Position numbers and translations under genes: made by a program. From Streptosporangiaceae bacterium (GTDB lineage: Bacteria > Actinomycetota > Actinomycetes > Streptosporangiales > Streptosporangiaceae): a DNA stretch of 8,326 nt. Of this stretch, positions 1-5,742 are shown one piece after another; position 1 is the first letter of the stretch, and every line of letters starts with the position of its first letter. The stretch is taken from contig JASHQP010000376.1 of the NCBI GenBank assembly GCA_030039095.1, forward strand, positions 1-8,326, in the 5' to 3' direction. The notes under the pieces are model-generated. The model saw nothing but the letters and a program-made list of their open reading frames with translations. It searched no databases and had not been told where the DNA came from.

Positions 1-461
1 CCGCCGCGGCCGCGTACGCCGCGGGCCGGTGGGCCGCGGTTACCCCGCCTGCCCCGCCCGCCGGCGGCGCAGGGCGGGCGGGCAGTACGGTCCCCTCGCT
101 GTTCGGCTGCACCGGGCCGGCCATGTGCCTGGCGGCCTACGACGGAACCACGCTGCTCACCGACGTCTGGAACGGCAGCACCTGGACGCCGGTCAGCTCC
201 GCCACGCTGAGCTACCCCGTCGGCCTGACCTGTTCCGGCGGCAAGGGGTGCTGGCTGCTCGGCATGACGCGCACGTACCACCCGCTGGCGCTGCGCTGGC
301 AGGGAAACGACTGGGTCCCCGTGAGCGTTCCTGCGGTACGCCACAGCGGGTACCTCAGCGACCTGGCCTGCGGCAGCGGTTGCTGGGCCGTGGGCGGCGA
401 GGGCGGCAGCCGCCGCAACGGCGACCCCTACACCCGCCCGCTGATAGCTCCGCTGGCCTAG
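1..461 (+). CDS. C-terminal part of a Cys/Trp repeat protein, probably exported (5' end outside window)
   Basis: The frame is open from base 3 to the TAG at 459-461, giving 152 codons with no convincing start inside; the ATG at 123 lies within a repeat unit and has no ribosome binding site. An Ala/Pro/Gly-rich linker (residues 1-33 of the fragment) precedes about three degenerate units of 41-46 residues. Each unit has a Cys pair (C36/C42, C77/C83, C123/C127), and the first two carry a W-x-G-x-x-W element (WNGSTW, WQGNDW). This pattern resembles the Cys-pair plus 'WNGxxW' repeats of many secreted actinobacterial proteins that look like beta-propellers. The Cys pairs could form disulfides outside the cell. 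Substrate and function are unknown. The gene converges on the CitE-like gene, with 7 bp between the stop codons. Confidence 0.7.
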   Translation, partial: AAAAYAAGRWAAVTPPAPPAGGAGRAGSTVPSLFGCTGPAMCLAAYDGTTLLTDVWNGSTWTPVSSATLSYPVGLTCSGGKGCWLLGMTRTYHPLALRWQGNDWVPVSVPAVRHSGYLSDLACGSGCWAVGGEGGSRRNGDPYTRPLIAPLA

Positions 462-468
462 TCCAAGG

Positions 469-1410
469 CTAGTCCGGCGGCTCGAACCTCGAGGTCCGTT
501 CCAGCCCCGCGGCGCGGCCCCGCGCCGCGGCGGTCAGGGCCAGCTTGCGCGAGGCCTCGTCGATCATCTCGCCGTCCAGCGAGACCGCGCCGCGCCTGCG
601 CACGGACGTGTAGTACTCGTACGCCTCGAGGATCAGCTCGGCGCGGTCGTACTCGGACTGGGCGGGCGAGAACGCCTCGCTGGTGATCTCGATCTGGCCC
701 GGGTGGATCACCCACTTGCCGTCGTACCCGAGCGCCGCCGCCGACGTGGCGGACCGGCGCAGGCCGTCGGCGTCGCCGATCGCGGCGAACGGGCCGTCGA
801 TCGCCTGCAGCCCGTGCGCCCGCGCGGCCACCAGAATCCGCAGGTGCGGGTAGTGGAACGCGTCGCCGCCCGCGTACCCGGCCGGCTGGGCGCCGATCTC
901 CAGCGACCGCATGCCCAGGCTGGCCATGAAGTCGGCGGGCCCGAACACCAGCGCCTCGAGCCGGGGCGAGCACCCGGCGATCTGCTCCACCCAAGCCAGC
1001 CCCGCCGCATCCTCGATCTGGGCCTCGATCCCGATGGTGCCGGCCGGCAGGCCAGCCGCCTGCTCCACCTGGCCGAGCAGCAGGTCCAGCCAGGCGACGT
1101 GGTCGGGGCGGCTCACCTTGGGCAGGATGATCGTGTCCAGGTGCTGCCCGGCGCGCTCGACGACGTCGGCCACGTCCCGGTAGGCCCACCGGGTGGTGGC
1201 GCCGTTCACGCGCACGGACCGGACCTTGCCGCCCCAGTCCGCGGTCTGCAGCGCGGCAGCCACGTTGGCACGCGCCTCGTCTTTCGCATCCGGCGCGACC
1301 GAGTCTTCCAGGTCGAGCAGTACCTGGTCAGCGTTCAGGCCCATGGCCTTGTCCAGAAACCTCTGGCTGCTGCCGGGCACCGAGATGCAGGACCGCCTTG
1401 GCCGGGTCAT
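469..1410 (-). CDS. CitE-like HpcH/HpaI aldolase/citrate lyase family protein (malyl-CoA lyase-like)
   Basis: The product is 313 aa, close to the roughly 270-320 aa usual for CitE/malyl-CoA lyase-like enzymes. These are metal-dependent TIM-barrel enzymes that cleave or form C-C bonds in 3-hydroxyacyl-CoA thioesters such as malyl-CoA or citramalyl-CoA, in the cytoplasm. The family N-terminus (RRSCISVPGSSQRFLDKA) begins at residue 4, which supports this ATG. Other visible motifs are LLDLEDSV (31-38), SVRVNG with R67 (probable CoA/substrate Arg), IILPKV (94-99), IEAQIEDAAGL (128-138) and FGPADF (156-161). E133 and D160 are the likely Mg2+ ligands. GKWVIHPGQI (231-240) is also typical. The start overlaps the stop of the upstream TrmH gene as ATGA, and a GGGGAGG lies 3 nt upstream, so translation is probably coupled. 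The family is sure; the exact substrate cannot be read from sequence. Confidence 0.9.
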   Translation of the reverse strand: MTRPRRSCISVPGSSQRFLDKAMGLNADQVLLDLEDSVAPDAKDEARANVAAALQTADWGGKVRSVRVNGATTRWAYRDVADVVERAGQHLDTIILPKVSRPDHVAWLDLLLGQVEQAAGLPAGTIGIEAQIEDAAGLAWVEQIAGCSPRLEALVFGPADFMASLGMRSLEIGAQPAGYAGGDAFHYPHLRILVAARAHGLQAIDGPFAAIGDADGLRRSATSAAALGYDGKWVIHPGQIEITSEAFSPAQSEYDRAELILEAYEYYTSVRRRGAVSLDGEMIDEASRKLALTAAARGRAAGLERTSRFEPPD

Positions 1411-2237
1411 CCGCCTCCCCATCCGTTCATCTGCGCCCTCGCCTCGTACAGCAGCACCGCCGCGGATACCGCGACGTTGAGCGAGTCCGCGGAGCCCAGC
1501 ATAGGAATCCCGACCCGGCGGAAGCCGGCCGCCCGCCATGGGGGCGAGATCCCGTACCGCTCGCTGCCCACGACGAGTGCTGTACGCCCGGTGTAGCTGC
1601 AGGCGCGGTAGTTCTCGCTGTCGTCGGTGTCGGCCAGGAACACGGTGAAGCCGTGATGGCCCAGCCAGGCTATGGCGCCGGGCACCTCCTCGAACTCGAC
1701 CTCGGGCACCCTGATGCTCATCCCCTGGCTGCTGCGGAGCACCTTGGGGTGGGTCAGCCTGGTCCGGCGGTTGGTCAGCACCAGGCAGTCGGCGGCGCAG
1801 GCGTCGGCGGTCCGTATCAGCGTGCCGAGATTTCCGGGGATCTCGATCCCGTCGATCACCAGGACCAGGGCACTGGGCCCGAACGCGACGCCATCGGGGT
1901 CGGTGTCGGGAAGCCGGGCGATCGAGATCAGGCCGTCCGGATTCGGCCGCTCGGCCAGGTAGGCGAGGGTCTTCCCGGAGATCCGGTATGCCCGGCGGGC
2001 CCGGGCGGCCAGCTGCGTGCTGCGTGTCTTTGCCTCGTCGGAGTACGCGGCCTCGGGGCACCACAGGAACACCTCGATGGTCACACCGGCCTCGAGGACC
2101 ACGTTGTTCTCGAACAGGCCCTCGGCGACGAACGTGCGCCGCGGAATCCCCGTGCGGTTGCGCTGGATGTCCCGGACCAGCTCCGCGGCCGGGTGCCTGC
2201 GGCCAACCTGCTGCAACTCCGCCATGCACGGCATCAT
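1407..2237 (-). CDS. TrmH/SpoU-family (SPOUT) RNA 2'-O-methyltransferase
   Basis: The product is 276 aa and should transfer a methyl group from S-adenosylmethionine to a ribose 2'-OH in rRNA or tRNA. An N-terminal substrate-binding domain (about residues 15-110, with FVAEGLFENN at 36-45) precedes the knotted SPOUT domain. All three SpoU motifs are present: motif 1 IPGNLGTLIRTADA (133-146) with N136 and R142, motif 2 GSERYGIS (224-231), and motif 3 IPMLGSADSLNVAVSAA (244-260). The architecture resembles the 23S rRNA enzymes of the TsnR/RlmB type, but the target base is unknown. Two adjacent ATGs (2237 and 2234) and a third at 2225 compete as starts; an AGGCGAG lies just upstream and is better spaced for the second ATG. 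The gene is first in a two-gene unit with the CitE-like gene and diverges from mrp. Confidence 0.88.
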   Translation of the reverse strand: MMPCMAELQQVGRRHPAAELVRDIQRNRTGIPRRTFVAEGLFENNVVLEAGVTIEVFLWCPEAAYSDEAKTRSTQLAARARRAYRISGKTLAYLAERPNPDGLISIARLPDTDPDGVAFGPSALVLVIDGIEIPGNLGTLIRTADACAADCLVLTNRRTRLTHPKVLRSSQGMSIRVPEVEFEEVPGAIAWLGHHGFTVFLADTDDSENYRACSYTGRTALVVGSERYGISPPWRAAGFRRVGIPMLGSADSLNVAVSAAVLLYEARAQMNGWGGG

Positions 2238-2294
2238 CTCGCCTGCCCGCCCCGGCCGCCCACCCCAGTGCCCGGCCCATCTGGCCCGCCCGGC

Positions 2295-2401
2295 GCGGGA
2301 TCGTCACCCCCGACGGCGCGCGATCCCCACCCCTACCCGCGGGAACCCCCACACCCCAGCGCGGGATTCCCACCCCTACGGCACGGGATCCCCCACCCCC
2401 A
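2295..2401. repeat. Five degenerate ~22-bp direct repeats in the trmH-mrp divergent intergenic region
   Basis: Five imperfect copies of a unit close to GCGGGATCCCCACCCCTACG follow one another on the plus strand. The A of the GGGA(T/A) core falls at 2300, 2323, 2344, 2366 and 2388, so the periods are 23, 21, 22 and 22 bp, about two helical turns. Each copy joins a GGGAT/GGGAA core to a C-rich tail; copies 4 and 5 contain short palindromes (GGGATTCCC, GGGATCCC). The block fills much of the gap between the divergent trmH and mrp starts, so it could hold regulator sites, terminate or insulate transcription, or be a decayed repeat element. It is not a CRISPR array, since there are no unique spacers. 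Confidence 0.75.
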
Positions 2402-2462
2402 GGGCCTTTTCGTACCGCTTGCGTCGGCATTCATTTCGACGGGCCGGGGACTGCTCAATAGC

Positions 2463-3623
2463 ATGGGTCGCATGGCTACCCCGTCGGCGCTGTCCTCGCC
2501 GCCCACCATAGATCAGGTCACCGACGCGCTCGCCGGCGTCGACGACCCGGAGATTCACCGCCCGATCACCGAACTCGGCATGGTCAAGAACGTAGACATC
2601 GGCGCGGATGGGACCGTACGTGTCGATGTCTGGCTGACGGTGGCCGGCTGCCCGCTGCGCGGCACGATCACCCGGGACGTCACCGCCGCGGTGAGCAAGC
2701 TCGGCGGCGTGTCCCGGGTGCAGGTCGAGCTCGACGTGATGAGCGAGGAGCAACGATCGGAGCTGCAGGCCAAGCTCAGGGGCGGCGCCCCGGCGCGCGT
2801 CATCCCGTTCGCCAAGCCGGACTCGCTGACCAGGGTCTACGCGATCGCCAGCGGCAAGGGTGGCGTGGGCAAGTCGTCGGTGACGGTCAACCTGGCCGCC
2901 GCCATGGCCGCCGCCGGGCAGAAGGTGGGCCTGCTCGACGCCGACATCTACGGCCACTCGGTGCCGCGGATGCTCGGTGTGACCGGGCGCCCGACCAAGG
3001 TCGAGCAGATGATCATGCCGCCGGAAGCGAACGGCGTGCGCGCGATCTCGGCCGGCATGATGAAGCACGGCAACGAGCCGCTGCCCATGCGCGGGCCGAT
3101 CCTGCACCGGCTGCTCGAGCAGTTCCTCGCCGACGTGTGGTGGGGCGACCTTGACGTGCTGCTGATGGACCTGCCGCCCGGCACCGGCGACGTGGCGATC
3201 TCGGCCGGACAGCTCATCCCCGGCTCCGAGATGATCGTGGTCACCACCCCGCAGCTCGCGTCGGCCGAAGTGGCGGAGCGGGCGGGCTCGCTCGCGAACC
3301 AGCTGCACCAGCGCGTCGTCGGCGTGATCGAGAACATGTCGTACCTGCCCTGCCCGCACTGCGGTGAGCGTGTCGACGTGTTCGGCTCGGGCGGCGGCGA
3401 GGCCGTGGCCGACACGCTGACCAGGATCGTCGGCGCGCGGGTTCCCGTACTTGGCCAGGTACCGATCGACGTCCGGCTGCGGCAGGCCGGGGACGAGGGA
3501 AAGCCGCTCGTGCTGGCCGGCCCGGATTCCCCCGCCGCGCAGGAGCTGACGAAGATCGCAGAGGGCCTGGCCGGCAAGTCACGCGGCCTGGCCGGCCGCC
3601 CGCTCGGCCTCACGCCGGTATGA
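2463..3623 (+). CDS. mrp: Mrp/ApbC/NBP35-type P-loop ATPase, iron-sulfur cluster carrier
   Basis: The product is 386 aa, typical for Mrp, a cytoplasmic ATPase that is thought to hold Fe-S clusters and pass them to apoproteins. An N-terminal MIP18/DUF59 domain (about 14-95, with DDPE at 27-30 and C63 in AGCPL) precedes the ParA/MinD-like domain. That domain shows the deviant Walker A GKGGVGKS (131-138, signature K132 and catalytic K137), LDADIYGHSVPRMLG (158-172), and the DLPPGTGD loop (236-243). CPHC (297-300) supplies the C-x-x-C cluster ligands, followed by the VPVLGQVPID element. The start is ATG 2463 or ATG 2472; neither has a good Shine-Dalgarno sequence (GGGGA ends 12 nt before the first). 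The frame stays open far upstream, but that part covers other genes and repeats and is not family sequence. The gene is convergent with tatB. Confidence 0.93.
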   Translation: MGRMATPSALSSPPTIDQVTDALAGVDDPEIHRPITELGMVKNVDIGADGTVRVDVWLTVAGCPLRGTITRDVTAAVSKLGGVSRVQVELDVMSEEQRSELQAKLRGGAPARVIPFAKPDSLTRVYAIASGKGGVGKSSVTVNLAAAMAAAGQKVGLLDADIYGHSVPRMLGVTGRPTKVEQMIMPPEANGVRAISAGMMKHGNEPLPMRGPILHRLLEQFLADVWWGDLDVLLMDLPPGTGDVAISAGQLIPGSEMIVVTTPQLASAEVAERAGSLANQLHQRVVGVIENMSYLPCPHCGERVDVFGSGGGEAVADTLTRIVGARVPVLGQVPIDVRLRQAGDEGKPLVLAGPDSPAAQELTKIAEGLAGKSRGLAGRPLGLTPV

Positions 3624-3638
3624 CCGCACCGGCCTGAC

Positions 3639-3657
3639 GCGGCCGTTCCTCGGCCGC
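3639..3657. terminator. GC hairpin between convergent mrp and tatB, candidate bidirectional terminator
   Basis: GCGGCCG (3639-3645) pairs perfectly with CGGCCGC (3651-3657) around a 5-nt loop, TTCCT. It starts 15 bp after the mrp stop and lies 58 bp beyond the tatB stop, in the 92-bp convergent gap. No U-tract follows on either strand, which is common for hairpin terminators in high-GC actinobacteria but leaves the call uncertain. Confidence 0.5.
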
Positions 3658-3715
3658 ACCGCTGACGCCGCCGGCCTGGCCGCAACCCGCCTGCCGTCGG
3701 CCTGGCCGGGCTTCC

Positions 3716-4102
3716 TCAGGTGGCCTCGGAGTCGTACGGAGGGGGCTCGCCGGTCTCCAGCCACGCGGAACCGTTCGCTGGGGAGAGCGCGGCGTCTTCC
3801 TGTGGCGTGGTCCCGGAGTTCCCGTTCCCGTTGCCGTTCGCGTTTCCGTGCCCGTTGCCCTCGAACTCGTCCCAGAGGTGCTTGCGCACGAAGTTCTTGG
3901 GGTGCAGTTCGGTGATGTCGAAGTCACGGAACTCCGGGCCGAGGCCCTCCTGCAGGTCGGCCTTTGCGTTCTCCGCTATGCGGCGCAGGTCACGCAGGGC
4001 CCTTCCGGCCTGGCCAGCAATCTTCGGCAGCTGATCCGGGCCGAAGATGATCAGCCCCAGCACAACGAGAACCAGGATCTTCTCGATGGACAGGTCGAAC
4101 AC
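3716..4102 (-). CDS. tatB: Sec-independent (twin-arginine) translocase subunit TatB
   Basis: The product is 128 aa. TatB works with TatC in the membrane receptor that recognises twin-arginine signal peptides and passes folded proteins to TatA. The N-terminus MFDLSIEKILVLVVLGLIIF is a short membrane helix (about 4-20), followed by the conserved hinge GPDQLP (21-26) and an amphipathic helix (about 27-55). The Phe2 and Glu7 positions fit TatB better than TatA, and the place after htrA matches tatB in the mycobacterial sigE locus. The start is GTG with GGAG 7 nt upstream. The acidic, disordered tail holds a (Gly-x) run, GNGHGNANGNGNGN (82-95), encoded by hexanucleotide repeats. The gene lies 143 bp after htrA. 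Confidence 0.92.
   Translation of the reverse strand: MFDLSIEKILVLVVLGLIIFGPDQLPKIAGQAGRALRDLRRIAENAKADLQEGLGPEFRDFDITELHPKNFVRKHLWDEFEGNGHGNANGNGNGNSGTTPQEDAALSPANGSAWLETGEPPPYDSEAT
3818..3859 (-). repeat. Seven hexanucleotide repeats (GGNAAC-like) encoding the Gly-Asn run of TatB
   Basis: On the coding strand the seven hexamers are GGCAAC, GGGCAC, GGAAAC, GCGAAC, GGCAAC, GGGAAC, GGGAAC. They encode GN GH GN AN GN GN GN. Because the unit is a multiple of 3, gain or loss of copies would keep the frame and change only tail length. Confidence 0.85.
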
Positions 4103-4181
4103 GAGAGCGCTCCAGCGTCGTCAGGAACTCACGGTGGGGTCCGCTGCCTCCAATGTAGACCGTCGGAGCCCCTGCCATGAA

Positions 4182-4238
4182 GCCCGCACCCGGGCCGGCC
4201 GGTGCCTCCAGGCCCGCACCGGGCCCGCTGGCGCCTCC
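4182..4238. repeat. Imperfect ~28-bp tandem duplication between htrA and tatB
   Basis: Bases 4182-4209 and 4212-4238 are close copies with a 30-bp period. Both begin GCCCGCACC and end (G/C)GCCTCC or TGCCTCC after a GGCC-rich middle. The block lies just after the htrA stop in the 143-bp gap before tatB. The self-complementary GCACC...GGTGC within copy 1 could form a small hairpin, so the block may influence processing or partial termination between the two genes. Confidence 0.6.
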
Positions 4239-4245
4239 CCCGGCG

Positions 4246-5646
4246 TTACGTTGCGGTTATCTGTAACGACTCGGCGGAGCCGAGGGTTATCTCGGCCGTG
4301 TGGGCGGCGCCCGAACGGACAAAGGTAACCAGGACGCGGGTGCCGGGCTGCTGCGAGCGAACCGCGTCCAGGAGGGTCGTCGCGTCGGTGATGGTCTGCC
4401 CGGCGAACCGGATGATGACATCGCCGGGCTGCAGGCCCGCCTGGGCCGCTGGGCCGTCCGGCGTCACCGTTGGGCCGGAGCCCGAGCGCGACGGGGCGAT
4501 CTGCGCGCCGTTGCCGGCGTACTCGGTGCTGACGAGTGCGCCAATCACGGAGTGCGCGGCGCGGCCGGTCCTGATAAGTTCCGTCGCCACGGTGCGGACC
4601 TGGTTGATCGGGATCGCGAACCCGAGGCCGATGTTCCCGCCCTGGACCCCGCTGACCGGATCCGCCCCGAGCGTGTCGATCTCGGCGTTCATCCCGATAA
4701 CCTGGCCCTGCGCATTTACCAGCGGTCCGCCGGAGTTGCCGGGGTTGATTGGTGCATCGGTCTGGATCGCGTCGTAGTAGACCTGCGGAGCATTGCCCGA
4801 ACCACCGATGCTCGGCTGGATCGGCCGGTTCAGCGCGCTGACAATCCCGCTGGTGACGGTGTTGGCAAGGCCGAGTGGCGAGCCGAAGGCAACCACAGGA
4901 TCGCCGATCTCGGCGCTCGCGGAGTTGCCGAGCGTCAGCGCCGGAAGCCGGGCCGGCTGCGCCAGCCTCAGCACCGCTATGTCCGAATACGGGTCGGCGC
5001 CGACGAGCCGGGCGGGAGCCGTCTGCCCGCCGTTGAAGACGACCTGCAGCGAGGAGTGGCTGACCGCGCCATCGAGCGTGACGACGTGGTTGTTGGTGAT
5101 GATGTAGCCACCGCTGATGATGAAGCCCGAGCCGGTGCCCTCGTCACCGTTCACCTTGATCATCACCACGCTGGGCAGCACACGCGCGGCGATGCCGGCG
5201 ACCGAGTCCGCGGGCCTGTTGGCCAGCGCAGGCGGCACGGTGCCAAGGCTGTAGCTCGGATCCGCTGCCGTTCCGGGGCGCGAGCCGATGACCCCGCCGA
5301 TCAGCCCGCCGACCAGGGCAGACGCCAGTGCGACGGCCAGGATGACGATCAGTAGCCGGGATCCGGCCAGACGGCTGCCCGATCGGCCCTGATCTTGGGG
5401 TATGCCGTCGTGGCCCGCCTCTGGCGGGATGCCGTCGGGTCCGGACGGGCCGCCGGAGTCGAGCCAATATGACGAATCCGCCAGATGAGGCGGATTCGCG
5501 GCGGGGGCGGGGACGTCACCCGGCGGATGCGCGGGCGCAGGCACGCTGGGCGTGGCCGCCAGGTCAGCCGCTGGCGCGGCCTGGCCAGGCGGGCCTGCCT
5601 GGCCAGCCGGACCGGGCGCCCCCTCGCGCACAGACCCATCGGACAT
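4246..5646 (-). CDS. htrA: HtrA/DegP-like membrane-anchored serine protease with PDZ domain
   Basis: The product is 466 aa. HtrA proteases degrade or refold damaged exported proteins outside the cytoplasmic membrane. A disordered Pro/Ala/Gly-rich cytoplasmic N-terminus (about 1-95) precedes one membrane helix, LLIVILAVALASALVGGLIG (98-117), then a trypsin-like protease domain (about 140-365) and a C-terminal PDZ domain (about 366-460, with GPAAQAGLQPGDVI at 398-411). The catalytic triad is complete: H187 in TNNHVV, D222 in SDIAVL and S305 in GNSGGPL. The ATG at 5646 has GGGGGAGG with about 6 nt spacing and is preferred over an in-frame GTG 60 bases upstream that would add an Arg-rich stretch. 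The gene follows the RseB-like gene by 96 bp; SigE control of htrA fits the family. Confidence 0.94.
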   Translation of the reverse strand: MSDGSVREGAPGPAGQAGPPGQAAPAADLAATPSVPAPAHPPGDVPAPAANPPHLADSSYWLDSGGPSGPDGIPPEAGHDGIPQDQGRSGSRLAGSRLLIVILAVALASALVGGLIGGVIGSRPGTAADPSYSLGTVPPALANRPADSVAGIAARVLPSVVMIKVNGDEGTGSGFIISGGYIITNNHVVTLDGAVSHSSLQVVFNGGQTAPARLVGADPYSDIAVLRLAQPARLPALTLGNSASAEIGDPVVAFGSPLGLANTVTSGIVSALNRPIQPSIGGSGNAPQVYYDAIQTDAPINPGNSGGPLVNAQGQVIGMNAEIDTLGADPVSGVQGGNIGLGFAIPINQVRTVATELIRTGRAAHSVIGALVSTEYAGNGAQIAPSRSGSGPTVTPDGPAAQAGLQPGDVIIRFAGQTITDATTLLDAVRSQQPGTRVLVTFVRSGAAHTAEITLGSAESLQITAT

Positions 5647-5651
5647 GGTGC

Positions 5652-5676
5652 GCCTCCCCCGAGGCGGCCTCCCCCG
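5652..5676 (-). promoter_or_regulatory. Duplicated Shine-Dalgarno-like sequence in the htrA leader
   Basis: On the coding strand CGGGGGAGGC occurs twice with a 15-bp period (5652-5661 and 5667-5676). The copy nearer the gene is correctly spaced from ATG 5646 and fixes the start. Between them GAGG-CCG-CCTC can fold into a very short hairpin. The distal copy has no start codon at suitable spacing that I can see, so it may be a ribosome standby site or chance. Confidence 0.45.
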
Positions 5677-5742
5677 TTTGCTACTGCCGCGCGGCCGCCG
5701 CTTCACGCATACATTTCCCAGAGCGGGACGCGATAGGCCTAA

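Noticed and set aside
2295..2401. CRISPR-like array
   Set aside because: The units are contiguous, degenerate and only about 22 bp, with no unique spacers and no cas genes nearby.
469..2430. A 653-codon minus-strand frame that contains the CitE-like gene at its 3' end
   Set aside because: The part before 1410 runs through the TrmH gene in another frame and shows only Arg/Gly/Pro-rich shadow sequence. The CitE family N-terminus begins at 1410.
1398..2462. Upstream extension of the mrp frame
   Set aside because: It is antisense to the TrmH gene and passes through the 22-bp repeats; Mrp homology begins after 2463.
2376..3359. A 327-codon minus-strand frame opposite mrp
   Set aside because: His/Arg/Asp-rich shadow composition with no recognisable domain; mrp motifs are clear on the other strand.
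4300..5355. A 351-codon plus-strand frame opposite htrA
   Set aside because: Typical high-GC antisense shadow with no family motifs; the htrA strand has a full catalytic triad and PDZ domain.
5677..5742. GGGAAA on the minus strand upstream of htrA as a SigE -35 element
   Set aside because: No CGTT or GTT lies 17-19 bp downstream, so it does not form a promoter pair.
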